Assembly (NCBI RefSeq): GCF_014650915.1
Contig: NZ_BMVW01000020.1
Location: 71,164-135,163, forward strand
DNA from: Streptomyces poonensis
GTDB taxonomy: Bacteria; Actinomycetota; Actinomycetes; Streptomycetales; Streptomycetaceae
DNA: 64,000 nt
Direction of reading: 5' to 3'
How positions within the stretch are numbered: the first letter of the stretch is position 1; each line of letters opens with the position of its first letter. The notes under the pieces were generated by a model. It searched no databases. It was not told the origin of the DNA and worked only from the letters and a program-made list of their open reading frames with translations. Positions 36,801-44,274 of this stretch are shown here, piece after piece. A program made the position numbers and the translations under genes.

Positions 36801-38355
36801 CGGCGGCCAGCACCACGGCGCGGTGCTGGTGCCGCCCGCGCCGCAGGAAAGACGTGGAGGCCAGGTGGTAGTACTCCTCCGGCGGGCACTGCCGCAGGCG
36901 CCCGGCCATGCGCCGCGCCGCTTCGGCGGCCGCGCCGGGGGTACGGGCGGACACCAGCACCGGCAGCCGCTTGGCGCCGTCCGGGGAGGAGACCGGGGAC
37001 GGCGAGGAGACCGGGGACTGCGTCGGCGGGCCGGCGAGGACGACGTGGGCGTTCGTGCCGCCGAACCCGAAGGAGTTGATCCCGACCACGGCCCGCTCCC
37101 CGGGCCCGCCGGACCGCAGCGGCCCGCTCTCCAGGGCCGGCGCCAGGCGCAGGCCCTCGAAGTCGATGGTCTCGTTGAGCGGGCGGGCGTACGGGCTCGC
37201 CGGTACCTGGCGGTGCCGCAGCATCAGCAGCGCTTTGCACAGGCCGGCCATGCCCGAGGCCGGCTCCAGGTGGCCCAGCACACCCTTGACCGAGCCCACC
37301 GGCAGGGGCGCGCTCGCCGGCCGGCCCACCCCCAGGGCCCGGCCCACCGCCTGGCACTCCACCGGGTCGCCCACGGGCGTGCCGGTGCCGTGCATCTCCA
37401 GATAGGCCACCTCCTCGGGACGCACACCGGCGGCCGCGTACACCTCGCGCAGCAGCGCTTCCTGCGCCTCGGCACTGGGCAGCGTCAGGCCCGGTGTGTG
37501 TCCGTCGCTGTTGACGCCGCTGCCCAGGATCACGGCCCGTACGCGGTCGCCGTCCTCCAGCGCGCGGGTGAGCGGTTTGAGGAGGACGAGCCCACCGCCC
37601 TCCGAGCGCACGTACCCGTCGGCGTCGGCGGAGAAGGGCCGGCAGCGGCCGGTGGGAGAGAGCATCGACGCCTTGGCGAAGCCCACGAACCCGGGGGGAC
37701 CGAGCAGTACGTTCGCTCCGCCGGCCAGCGCTGTGCCGCAGCGGCCATGACGCAGCGCCTCGCAGGCCTGGTGCACGGCCACCAGCGCCGAGGAGCAGGC
37801 GGTGTCCACGGCCAGACTGGGCCCCCGCAGGTCCAGGGCGTACGAGATGCGGTTGGCGGTGTTGGCGGTGGCGCTGCCCGTCATGGTGTGGGCGTCGACG
37901 GTGACCGGGTCGAGCCCCTGAAGGTGGGCGAAGCTGTGGTCGGAGACCCCGACGTACACGGCCGTGTCGGAGCCGGCGAGGCGGCCGGCAGGGTACCCGG
38001 CGTCGTCGACGGCCTCCACGGCCATTTCGAGGAGCATGCGCTGCAGCGGGTCCAGGCGCGCGGCCTCGCGGGGGGACATGCTGAAGTACTCGGCGTCGAA
38101 CCCCTGGACATCCGCGAGGAAACCGCCCTTCGCGACATACGTCTTCCCCGGGCGCCGCGGGTCGGGATCCAGCCACCTGCTCGCGTCGAAGCGGTCGGGT
38201 GGCACGGGACCGGTCACGTCCCGGCCCTCGACGAGGACCGGCCACAGCGCGTCCAGGGTGTCGATGCCTGCGGGCAGTCGACAGGCCGAGCCCACCACGG
38301 CGATGGGGTCACCGGAAGGGGTGGGTGGGGACAGGGGCGGAGAAGTGCGCGGCAT
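30802..38355 (-). CDS. Type I polyketide synthase KS-AT-DH-MT-ER-KR-ACP
   Basis: 2,517 residues in one module. KS 16-440 with Cys187 (DTACSSA), His322 (EMHGTGT) and His362 (GVLGHLEP). AT about 550-850 with GHSAGE Ser642 and YAFH at 742-745, suggesting malonyl-CoA. DH with His943 (ADHKVGDAVVMP) and Asp1107 (HPTLLDGAL). C-methyltransferase around 1240-1590 with VLEVGAGTGG. ER 1820-2140 (VLVHGAAGGVGLAAL). KR 2167-2350 with Tyr2314 (AGYSGAN). ACP Ser2473 (LGLDSL). No thioesterase. All catalytic residues look intact. The order is that of fungal highly reducing iterative synthases, so an iteratively built, methyl-branched saturated chain is likely. ATG 38355 follows GGAGAG. Confidence 0.93.
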   Translation of the reverse strand: MPRTSPPLSPPTPSGDPIAVVGSACRLPAGIDTLDALWPVLVEGRDVTGPVPPDRFDASRWLDPDPRRPGKTYVAKGGFLADVQGFDAEYFSMSPREAARLDPLQRMLLEMAVEAVDDAGYPAGRLAGSDTAVYVGVSDHSFAHLQGLDPVTVDAHTMTGSATANTANRISYALDLRGPSLAVDTACSSALVAVHQACEALRHGRCGTALAGGANVLLGPPGFVGFAKASMLSPTGRCRPFSADADGYVRSEGGGLVLLKPLTRALEDGDRVRAVILGSGVNSDGHTPGLTLPSAEAQEALLREVYAAAGVRPEEVAYLEMHGTGTPVGDPVECQAVGRALGVGRPASAPLPVGSVKGVLGHLEPASGMAGLCKALLMLRHRQVPASPYARPLNETIDFEGLRLAPALESGPLRSGGPGERAVVGINSFGFGGTNAHVVLAGPPTQSPVSSPSPVSSPDGAKRLPVLVSARTPGAAAEAARRMAGRLRQCPPEEYYHLASTSFLRRGRHQHRAVVLAAGPQEAAAEFDTLVRGEPDAAGAFAEGADGAAVALAFSGNGAQWAGMGRDLLAEEPVFRAGVAEADEALRPLLGWSVLNELTVDAGDRRPDTTDAAQPLLFAVQVGLVSVLRAHGVRPAGVVGHSAGEMAAAWTAGALDLDAAARVVVARSRAQASTAGDWGMAAVGADAERVEEWLAPYEGRLEIAGVNSPRDVTVSGDRAAVADLGERLRREDVFFRDLGLRYAFHSRVMDPLREELLDTLTGLTGRQANLTYASATTGTLLTGTELDAGYWWRNLRQPVLFGAAADTLREAGCAVFVEVGPHPVLAGCLRRAARAGQQRPGVVPMMRRDAPGPAGVRACLSHVLAAGVCTDPTAFFPHPGRVVDLPGYPWQRERHWNGDPALWQRGYGDGTIDHPLLGERAAVADPTWHGAFEPGRVPWLADHKVGDAVVMPAAGLIEMALAAGRRVHDGPVEITHLSIPQALVLPFDAEAEGNLEIQTSLSRDDGILQIASRTGRDESWRHHARGRVRRLYAALPALLDVEGIAGTLPRCKPPEELYADAEHCGLRYGPAFRVMDDIRFDGTRVLMRYTGTTDTVSGHEAHPTLLDGALQAASPVVQEHVPAQARYLPVAFDRIRAWRRVPSGGHFLVRVRAVSGHEVLFDATVAAPGGLVCVTVEGCRLRRFDEGGRAAAPYMTTVMRAAPRAGQALPTGPQVPQPGAIARRCAGELRRATAAWNGDDDPGFPAVVRELTAHFTARSVRDLLHEAGHGERPFTIGELVRAGVLAQYTKLLGVLLPNAQAHGLAEPVPDGADGAWRLVGTARPEERFRTAVARPSGRVVDLALLGRCARQLTALLRGDRDPAEQLLSEANRYLLEEFYTSGGLTTFPNRAVRAAVRALVRDWPADRPLRVLEVGAGTGGTTAFLLPELPPDRTRYTFTDVSSAFFPRARKRFGAYDFVDHRTLDLDRDPVEQGFEEAACDLLVAGNALHAAGDLRTALGHVCRLLADDGLLLAVEAHTTADLALIFGLLPGFWNQQDTALRPDGPLLTGDGWRRLLAEEGFRDIGRLAPPDGPREDEFSALLARRTPRPAPVTPPAPESAGAEPPVPEPAGADPGWIIVAEASRDTLASALAERLAPGGGPHVCVVPPTGDDERWATLLTGQSESATVVFLVGEDETEGAAGDGRLETERALRHTGILRGVARAAHRRTEEGDGAGVRLWVVTPPSGALPAPERPLHPTAACAWGVARSLGNDYPDLTVRRVSLDATGPDIDAERLAAELTDPGPEDEILLTGSGRFVPRVRQETDLSRPLRAGTASSYALRLRDPGRSYRLVWSPAPVPTAGPDDLLIAVQAAALNYRDALQAVGAMPFEQQQHDLGGREFSLGMECAGTVLAVGSRVTGFTPGDRVMAFGSGTFRSHVAVPAAFAARIPDHLGFCPAATLPTVFLTVHHALHHLARPAPGETVLVHGAAGGVGLAALQYAEHAGAHVVATAGTPTKRDLLRLLGVRHVLDSRSPGFAQRLMEVTGGDGVDVVLNSLSGEAMARGLEVLRPGGRFVELGKHDLYADGRMPLRPFLNNITFSAADLAGLAETHPRLLAARFAEVAERVTGGVYRPVPHCVYPADRVPDAFEALQHSRHVGKVVISLDEPPVLRDVPRPYAPDPLGTYLITGGLTGFGAATARWLADRGARHLTLVGRRGAGTPEAPALLEHLRERGVTVAVHAADVADAAAMKRVLQAVDAAGPRLRGVLHAAMVIDDAPLAELTTDRVRQVLEPKAGGADVLDRLTRGRDLDLFVLYSSATSLLGTAHQAGYSGANLFLEALARSRRRAGLPGLAVAWGAVDEVGYVARQGIGDFMRQLGLDPVPPGDALTALGVLAARGDEVAVVARIDWGAARHAFATLGAARFGTVRPAEDSGGTGRTALLEALATVSPEEALARVTEVLTDSLCQVLQTTADRVPADRRLDQLGLDSLMGTELLTIVNQRLGCNLSAVEIFDSTTVDDLARRCLRRLRPDR

Positions 38356-38604
38356 GGAACTCTCCTCGGCTGGCTGCTCGGGCGACTGCGGCTGGGCGGG
38401 ACCGCGGAGGCCTGGCAGGAGGCCAGGGAGATATCCCCACTATAGGGACGCGCTCGTCAACAGCCCAAGAGGGAGACGAAGGTTCGAACGTTCCCCCGGG
38501 CGAGTTGAGGTGTGCATGGTCCCTGGTGGCGGCGGGCAGCCCCCGGGGGGCGGGAGCGCGGAAGCGACCGGGCAGAGCTGAGCCGAGATTTCCTGGGGGG
38601 CCGC
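38356..38604. promoter_or_regulatory. Divergent promoter region of the polyketide cluster
   Basis: 249 bp between the synthase and the gamma-carbonic-anhydrase gene. A short AT-rich patch (38431-38446) holds TATAGT, and TTGACG (38455-38460) lies on the minus strand, but their spacing is too short for one promoter. No pathway regulator is encoded beside the cluster. Confidence 0.4.
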
Positions 38605-39177
38605 ATGGAAGAGCGCTCGACCGCGAGGGGGAAACCACTCGTCCGCGGGCTGAGCGGGCGTGCTCCCCGGATCGACCCGACCGCTTTCCTCGCCCCCACC
38701 GCCGTCCTGCTGGGGACCGTTCGCGTGGGTCCTCGGGCGAGTGTCTGGTACCACTCGATCCTGCGTGCCGACTGGGACAGCATCGACATCGGCGAGGAGT
38801 CCAACGTCCAGGACGGCGCCGTCCTCCACGCCGACGTCGGGTTCCCCGTGTGGCTCGGCGCGCGCGTCACCGTCGGCCACAACGCCACCCTGCACGGCTG
38901 CCACGTGGACGACGACGTTCTGATCGGTATGGGCGCCGTCGTACTCAACGGCAGTCGCATCGGTTCCGGCTCGATTCTGGCGGCCGGCACCGTCGTCCCG
39001 GAGAACCGGCACGTTCCCGCCCGGTCGGTGGTGGCCGGGTCCTCGGCCACGCTGGTGCGCACCGCCACCCGCGCCGACCTCCACCTCGTCTCCGTGCACG
39101 CCCAGGCGAACCTCGGTCTGACCGGCCTGCACCGGCTCCCCGAGGACCCGACCGGCCCGGCCGGAGGACACCCGTGA
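38605..39177 (+). CDS. Gamma-carbonic anhydrase-like hexapeptide-repeat protein
   Basis: 190 residues. Left-handed beta-helix repeats (PTAVLLGTVRVGPRASVWYH, IGEESNVQDGAVLHAD, LGARVTVGHNATLHGC, IGMGAVVLNGSRIGSGSILA). The three zinc-ligand histidines of gamma-class carbonic anhydrases are present (His75, His92, His97). Overlaps the exporter start (GTGA), so they are co-translated. It may supply bicarbonate for malonyl-CoA formation, or be one of the many members without proven activity. Confidence 0.85.
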   Translation: MEERSTARGKPLVRGLSGRAPRIDPTAFLAPTAVLLGTVRVGPRASVWYHSILRADWDSIDIGEESNVQDGAVLHADVGFPVWLGARVTVGHNATLHGCHVDDDVLIGMGAVVLNGSRIGSGSILAAGTVVPENRHVPARSVVAGSSATLVRTATRADLHLVSVHAQANLGLTGLHRLPEDPTGPAGGHP

Positions 39178-40703
39178 GGCGCGGCACCGACCCGGCTCGG
39201 TACCCCTGGCTCGTCCTGGCGGTGGTGTGCACCGGCGTGTTCATGGCCATGCTCGACAACCTGGCCGTGACCAACGCGCTGCCCACCATGGGCGAGGAAC
39301 TGAGCCTGGGCATCAGCGGGCTCCAGTGGGCCATGGCCTCCTACACCCTCGTTCTCGCCGCGACCCTGCTGTCCGCCGGCACCGTCGGCGACCTGATGGG
39401 ACAGCGGTGGGCCTTCCTCGCCGGACTCATCGGCTTCATGGCGGGCTCCGCCATCGGCTCCGCGGCGACCACCCTGGCCACGCTGGTGGCCGGACGGGCC
39501 CTCCAGGGCCTGGGCGCCGCCGTGCTCCTGCCGGCCGGCGCCGCCCTGCTGCGCCACACCTACCCCGACGCCGCCGCACGGGCCCGCGCCCTGGGCGTGC
39601 GCGGCGCGGCCGGCGGGCTCGGCGTGGCACTCGGCCCCGCGGTCGGCGGTCCCCTGACCGAGGTGCTGGGCTGGCGCAGCGTCTTCTGGATCAACCTGCC
39701 CGTCGGTGCGGCGGCGCTGCTGGTCGCCCTGCGGGTGCTGCCACGCCCGCCCGCCACGCCCGTGCGGTGGGATCCCGCCGGACAGGTCCTGGCCGTCACC
39801 GGCCTCGGCAGCCTCGTGTACGGCCTGGTGCAGGGGCCCGTCGACGGCTGGGGCGCACCGGCGGTGGTGGCCGCCCTCGCGGTGGCGGCCGCGGCGTTGT
39901 CCGCCTTCGCCGCGGTGGAGGCGCGGGTGTCCCTGCCCCTGCTGAGCCCCGCCCACTTCCGCGACCCGGCGTCCCGGGCCACCGCGGTGGCCTGCTTCTC
40001 CTCCAGCATGGGGCTGTTCGGCGGCACCTTCTTCCTGAGCATCTACCTCCAGGACATCCTGGGCTGGTCGGCGGCCGGCGCCGGCGCGGTGTTCCTGTCG
40101 GCCTCGGCGTTCATCGCGCTCACCGCGCCCGTCGCCGCATTGCTCACCGTCCGCCGCGGCATCCGCGCCCCCCTCGTCCTGGGCCTGGCACTCAACACCC
40201 TCGTCCTGCTGGGGTTCAGCTGTTACGGCCGGGACGCCGCCTACGCGAGCTACGCGTGGCTGCTGCCCGCCCTGGGCGTCGGCACCGGGCTGCTGTTCGT
40301 CCCGACCGTCATCACACTGATCGAACACGCTCCCGCCGACCGTGCCGGCACGGCCTCAGCGGTCGTCGACACCCTGCGGGAGGTGGGTGGCGTCCTCGGC
40401 GTGGCCGCGCTCGGCTCCGTCCTCACCGCACGGATGCGCGTCGCCCTCCACGACCGCGCCACGGACGCCGGCCTCCCCCCGGACATGGCCGACCACCTGG
40501 TGCGGGCCGTCGTCACCGACGGCCCGGCCCACGGATTCACCGGAAGCTACACCGGTGCGGGCGCCCTGCGCGTGACCTCATGGGCGGAGGACTCCTTCAT
40601 CGACGGCCTGCGCCTGGCCCTGCGCTGCGGTGCCGTGGTACTGGCCTGCACACTTGTGATGGTCCTCGTCCTGCTCAGGCGCGCGCCCACGAAGCGGGCC
40701 TGA
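39174..40703 (+). CDS. MFS exporter, DHA2 (14-helix) family
   Basis: 509 residues, about 14 transmembrane helices. Family motifs: MAMLDNLAVTNALPTMGEEL, the A-type loop GDLMGQRWAF, and motif C in VRGAAGGLGVALGPAVGGPL. Drug:H+ antiporter type, commonly self-resistance or product export in biosynthetic clusters. GTG 39174 overlaps the preceding stop and has GGAGGA upstream. Divergent from the synthase; the most likely cargo is its product. Confidence 0.92.
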   Translation: MRRGTDPARYPWLVLAVVCTGVFMAMLDNLAVTNALPTMGEELSLGISGLQWAMASYTLVLAATLLSAGTVGDLMGQRWAFLAGLIGFMAGSAIGSAATTLATLVAGRALQGLGAAVLLPAGAALLRHTYPDAAARARALGVRGAAGGLGVALGPAVGGPLTEVLGWRSVFWINLPVGAAALLVALRVLPRPPATPVRWDPAGQVLAVTGLGSLVYGLVQGPVDGWGAPAVVAALAVAAAALSAFAAVEARVSLPLLSPAHFRDPASRATAVACFSSSMGLFGGTFFLSIYLQDILGWSAAGAGAVFLSASAFIALTAPVAALLTVRRGIRAPLVLGLALNTLVLLGFSCYGRDAAYASYAWLLPALGVGTGLLFVPTVITLIEHAPADRAGTASAVVDTLREVGGVLGVAALGSVLTARMRVALHDRATDAGLPPDMADHLVRAVVTDGPAHGFTGSYTGAGALRVTSWAEDSFIDGLRLALRCGAVVLACTLVMVLVLLRRAPTKRA

Positions 40704-40722
40704 CCGGTACGGGAAGCCGGCC

Positions 40723-40768
40723 CGACCGGTACAGGGGGAGACGCTCGACCGGTACAGAGGGAGACGCT
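40723..40768. repeat. Duplicated 23-bp unit after the exporter
   Basis: Two adjacent 23-bp copies (40723, 40746) differing by one base, each with CGACCGGTACAG. Immediately 3' of the exporter stop; not coding. Confidence 0.85.
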
Positions 40769-41097
40769 CGACCCCTGCTGACAGACATCCGCCCAGCTCC
40801 CTGAGCGTCATCGGCTCAGCGGTGAAAGCGGGACCTGCGTACAGGAGCACTGTGCCGGCCAGAAGGCCGAGGAGCGGCGGAACGGCCGCCTGGGCGGCCC
40901 CGGCTCACGTTGCTTGGTTTCGCCCAGCCGTGCACACCGAACCAGCATCTGGTCACCCACCGTCTGGGAATCACCCGTTCTCTGGGGGTTCAGCAGCTGG
41001 CGTGACTGCGATCGCCGCTGTACCACCAGACGAAGAACCTGCCACGGGAGCATCTATCCGACATCCGGAGTCACTCAGTGTGACTACGGCAGCGCTG
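40769..41097. other. Intergenic region
   Basis: About 330 bp in which I see no gene, repeat or clear terminator. Confidence 0.4.
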
Positions 41098-41275
41098 CAC
41101 CGGCTTCAAGCGCTACCACCACGCGGCCGTCGGCGAACTCACCCTCGCCTGCGAAGGGCTGGAGATGGCCGCCGCATCGGGCCTCACCCTCACCCTCTGC
41201 ACCGCCGAACCCGCCTCCCCCTCCGAACAGGGCCTGCGCCCGCTCGCCAGGACCGTGCGTGAGATCCTCGCAAGG
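41098..41275 (+). pseudogene. C-terminal stump of an XRE/MmyB-like regulator
   Basis: Encodes FKRYHHAAVGELTLACEGLE, then LTLTLCTAEPASPSEQGLRP. This is the C-terminal ligand-domain ending typical of MmyB-like regulators (consensus HP.VGEL.L.YE.L...LTLYTAEPGSPSE.AL). The helix-turn-helix and most of the ligand domain are absent. Confidence 0.7.
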
Positions 41276-41282
41276 TTCGAGT

Positions 41283-41321
41283 GCCGGGTGAGGGTGGGGC
41301 CTGCGCCGCACCCCACCCGGC
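41283..41321. terminator. Hairpin downstream of the alcohol dehydrogenase
   Basis: GCCGGGTG (41283-41290) pairs with CACCCGGC (41314-41321), with an alternative inner GGTGGGG/CCCCACC pairing. Nine bases from the dehydrogenase stop. Confidence 0.55.
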
Positions 41322-41329
41322 GCCCGGGG

Positions 41330-42373
41330 TCAGGGCTTGACGAGGACCTTCAGGCTCTTGCGGTCGGCCATGTCCTGGTAGCCGGCCGGGACCCCGTCGA
41401 GGTCGGTGGTGGCGTCGAAGACCTTCCCCGGCTCGATGGTGCCGTCGAGGATGTCGGGCATCAGTTCCTCGATGTAGGCGCGGACCGGTGCGGGGCCGCC
41501 GGCCAGGCGGATGTTGTGACGGAAGAGGCTGCCGAAGCCGATGGGTGCCTCCTCGTACTGGGGCACGCCGACGCGGCTGATCACGCCGCCGGGGCGGACG
41601 ACGCCGAGGGCCTGCTCGTAGGCGGGCATGTGGCCGACCGCTTCCAGGACCACGTGCGTGCCGTGTCCGCCGGTCAGCTCACGGACAGCCTCGATGCCTT
41701 CCTCGCCGCGGGCGGAGACGACGTCGGTGGCGCCGAACGCGCGGCCCAGGTCGGTGCGCGTCCGGTGCCGGCCCATGAGGATGATCTGTTCCGCGCCGAG
41801 CCGCTTGGCCGAGAGGACCGCCAGCAGGCCGACCGCGCCGTCTCCGATCACGGTGACGCGGGTGCGCTCGTCGACACCGCCCGCGACGGCGGCGTGGTAG
41901 CCGGTGCCGAAGACGTCCGAGAGGGTCAGCAGGGACGGGACGAGGGCGGAGTCCGCCGCGACGGGCAGCTTGACCAGGGTTCCGTCGGCGAGCGGGACAC
42001 GGACCGCTTCGGCCTGGCCGCCTTCTTCCGCCTCACCGTCCCAGAAGCCGGCCTGCGGGTGGGCGCAGGAGGTGTGCAGGCCCTCGCGGCAGAACGCGCA
42101 GGTGTTGTCGGAGATGGCGAACGGGGCGACGACCAGGTCGCCGCGCTTGACGGTGGTCACCTCCGAGCCGGTGTCCTCGACGATGCCGATGAACTCGTGC
42201 CCCATCCGGGCGGGACCGTCCTCGGGCTTCATCGAGCCGTACGGGTGCAGGTCACTGCCGCAGATGCAGGACGCGGTGATCCGGACCAGGGCGTCGGTCG
42301 GGTGCTTGACGACCGGGTCCGGGACGTTCTCGATACGGACGTCGCCGGCGCCGTACATGAGGGTTGCGCGCAT
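41330..42373 (-). CDS. Zinc-dependent alcohol dehydrogenase (MDR family)
   Basis: 347 residues. Catalytic zinc region CICGSDLHPYG and GHEFIGIVEDTGSEV; structural zinc lobe NTCAFCREGLHTSCAHP (three visible cysteines, one fewer than the classical four); coenzyme site VTVIGDGAVGLLAVLSAKRLG followed by a GRH-type NADP loop. Threonine-dehydrogenase-like group with unknown substrate. ATG 42373 follows GGAGAG. Its first ~20 codons have a degraded echo at 43.83 kb. Lies beside truncated genes. Confidence 0.9.
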   Translation of the reverse strand: MRATLMYGAGDVRIENVPDPVVKHPTDALVRITASCICGSDLHPYGSMKPEDGPARMGHEFIGIVEDTGSEVTTVKRGDLVVAPFAISDNTCAFCREGLHTSCAHPQAGFWDGEAEEGGQAEAVRVPLADGTLVKLPVAADSALVPSLLTLSDVFGTGYHAAVAGGVDERTRVTVIGDGAVGLLAVLSAKRLGAEQIILMGRHRTRTDLGRAFGATDVVSARGEEGIEAVRELTGGHGTHVVLEAVGHMPAYEQALGVVRPGGVISRVGVPQYEEAPIGFGSLFRHNIRLAGGPAPVRAYIEELMPDILDGTIEPGKVFDATTDLDGVPAGYQDMADRKSLKVLVKP

Positions 42374-42456
42374 GAGGTGCTCTCCAGTGCGGGGAATCGT
42401 GTGTTTCGGATGGTGCTGGTCAGAGGTTCATGGGCGAGTGCGCGCCCCGGCCGGTA

Positions 42457-42803
42457 TCAAGCTTGATCGGCACGGTCGGCGGGCGCACCCGGAAGGTCCG
42501 CCGAGCCGGGCGCCGCGGCGCGGCGGTGGCGGTTCAGGGCGAGGACGGTGGTGGGGATCAGGGTCAGTGCGGCGATGGCGGTGCCGACCACGGCGGGGCC
42601 GGTGGAGCCCAGGCCGGAGTCGAGGACGCGGCCGGCGATCCCGGAGCCGATGGCGGTGCCGGCGTTGAACGCCGAGACGGTCAGGGCGGAGGCCAGGGTG
42701 GGCGCCTGACCCGCGTAGCGGACGGCCAGGGCCATCAGGACCGGGTTGGCGCCGAGGCCGAAGAAGCCGAGCAGGGCAACCAGGAGGATGGTGGCGGGGG
42801 CGG
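42457..42803 (-). pseudogene. C-terminal fragment of an MFS transporter
   Basis: About 115 residues remain: TILLVALLGFFGLGANPVLM, VRYAGQAPTLASALTVSAFN, VLALNRHRRAA. This is the last third of a DHA1-type (AraJ/Cmx-like) exporter. The frame runs backward into the antisense of the neighbouring hydrolase, so its 5' two thirds are missing, cut at about 42803. Confidence 0.8.
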
Positions 42804-42816
42804 AGCCGGCGCCTCG

Positions 42817-43761
42817 GTGCGGTTCAAGAACCGCTACGGCATCGAGGTCGCCGGGGACCTCTACGTGCCGAAGAACGCCAGGGGCAAGCTGCCCGCCCTG
42901 GCGGTCAGCGGACCGTTCGGCGCGGTCAAGGAACAGTCCTCGGGGCTCTACGCCAACGAGTTCGCCCGCCGCGGTTACGTCGCCCTCGCCTTCGACCCCT
43001 CCTTCACCGGGGAGAGCGGCGGCACGGTGCGCGACGTGGGCTCGCCCGACATCTCCACCGAGGACTTCAGCGCCGCCGTCGACTTCCTCGGCCTGCAGAA
43101 GATCGTCGACCGCGAGCGGATCGGTCTGCAGGCCATCTGCGGCTTGAGCGGTATGGCGCTCACCGCAGCGGCTGCGGACAGCCGTATCAAGGCGGTCGCC
43201 GCGGCCTCGATGTACGACATGTCGCGCAGCATGTCCCGCGGCCACGAGGACTACTACACGCCTGAGCAGCGCCAGAAGGTCGTGGACCACCTCAGCCGGC
43301 AGCGCTGGATCGACGCCGAGAACGGCACCTGCGCGCGGCTCTCCCACGAGGTCCCCTTCGACGAGAACGGCGACGTCGCCCCCTCGAACCGCGTCCTGCC
43401 CAGAACCCTCCCGGCGGACGCCGACCCGATCACGAAGATTTTCTTCGACTACTACCGCACCGAGCGCGGCTACCACCCGCGCTCGATCAACTCCACCACC
43501 GCGTGGACCGCGACCACGCCGATGTCGTTCTTCGCCTTCCGGCAGATGACGAACATCGACATGCTGGCGCCCCGCAAGGCCCTCCTGGTGGCCGGCGCCG
43601 ACGCGCACTCGCGCTACTACTCCGAGGACGTCCAGGCGATGGCCCCCGACACCGTCGACCTCCTGATCGTCCCGGGCGCGGACCACGTCGACCTGTACGA
43701 CCGCAAGGACGTCATCCCCTTCGACAGGCTCGACGAGTTCTTCACCAAGAACCTCGCCTGA
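42817..43761 (+). CDS. Alpha/beta hydrolase, probably 5'-truncated
   Basis: 314 residues from GTG 42817. Dienelactone-hydrolase/YcjY-like pattern: VRFKNRYGIEVAGDLYVPKN, GPFGAVKEQSSGLYANEFAR, nucleophile region AICGLSGMALTAA, DPSFTGESGG, and the C-terminal histidine in PGADHVDLYD. The family normally has a few more residues before VRFKNR. The gene begins within about 15 bp of the junction with the truncated MFS fragment, so start and promoter may have been lost. Confidence 0.75.
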   Translation: MRFKNRYGIEVAGDLYVPKNARGKLPALAVSGPFGAVKEQSSGLYANEFARRGYVALAFDPSFTGESGGTVRDVGSPDISTEDFSAAVDFLGLQKIVDRERIGLQAICGLSGMALTAAAADSRIKAVAAASMYDMSRSMSRGHEDYYTPEQRQKVVDHLSRQRWIDAENGTCARLSHEVPFDENGDVAPSNRVLPRTLPADADPITKIFFDYYRTERGYHPRSINSTTAWTATTPMSFFAFRQMTNIDMLAPRKALLVAGADAHSRYYSEDVQAMAPDTVDLLIVPGADHVDLYDRKDVIPFDRLDEFFTKNLA

Positions 43762-43771
43762 CCGAAGATGC

Positions 43772-43807
43772 CCCCGCCAGGCCGGTACCGCCACCGGCCT
43801 GGCGGGG
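43772..43807. terminator. 14-bp perfect hairpin after the hydrolase
   Basis: Arms 43772-43785 and 43794-43807, 8-base loop, 10 bp after the stop codon. Confidence 0.88.
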
Positions 43808-43829
43808 AGCCCCGACGGCGGAAGCGGCC

Positions 43830-43890
43830 TCTCGGAATCGTTCTCGACGCGGACGCTGCCGGCGCCGTACACGAGGGGTAAGCGCACAAG
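43830..43890 (-). pseudogene. Echo of the alcohol dehydrogenase 5' end
   Basis: DNA here is clearly similar to 42322-42377, the start of the dehydrogenase. The minus strand reads LPLVYGAGSVRVEN against MRATLMYGAGDVRIEN. Only the first ~15 codons survive. From 43891 to 44215 nothing else is recognised; a fragment reading WTYVNPYGRFEFGMDSRLDL is unassigned. Confidence 0.6.
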
Positions 43891-44215
43891 GGGCCCGGGC
43901 ACCGCCGTGGCCAGGGCGGTCACGTCCAGGTCGAGTCGGCTGTCCATACCGAACTCGAACCGGCCGTAGGGGTTTACGTATGTCCAGAACAGCGGGGACA
44001 CGCGCCACCCACCAGGGGTACCGGGTGGGCATCTGGTCGAAGAACGCGCGGGCCGCCGCCCGGTAGGCGGCGGAGATCGAGCAGCGGCGGGCCGAGGGCC
44101 TCGGCCGCGGTCGCGAACGGGCAAGTGATCGTGGACAGCGACGGTGTCCTCGCCCTGGCGCACTCCGCGGAACAGGACGCCACCGTGCCGCCTTGCCCGC
44201 GGTCGGCGGGGCGGC

Positions 44216-44242
44216 GCCCGGCCGGCCGCGGGCCGACCGGGC
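44216..44242. terminator. Hairpin downstream of the metalloprotease
   Basis: 12-base arms with one mismatch (44216-44227, 44231-44242) and a 3-base loop, 32 bp past the protease stop. Confidence 0.6.
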
Positions 44243-44274
44243 TCCTCGGGGTCACGCCGCGGTGGACGGGAGCC

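Noticed and set aside
34918..38445. 1,175-codon plus-strand frame opposite the polyketide synthase
   Set aside because: Antisense shadow; the synthase on the other strand has intact catalytic motifs throughout.
43891..44130. Possible Tn3-type transposase tail (WTYVNPYGRFEFGMDSRLDL)
   Set aside because: Short and without catalytic residues or inverted repeats; I could not confirm the resemblance.
42457..44163. 568-codon minus-strand frame as one protein
   Set aside because: Only its last ~115 codons resemble an MFS protein; the rest is antisense of the hydrolase.
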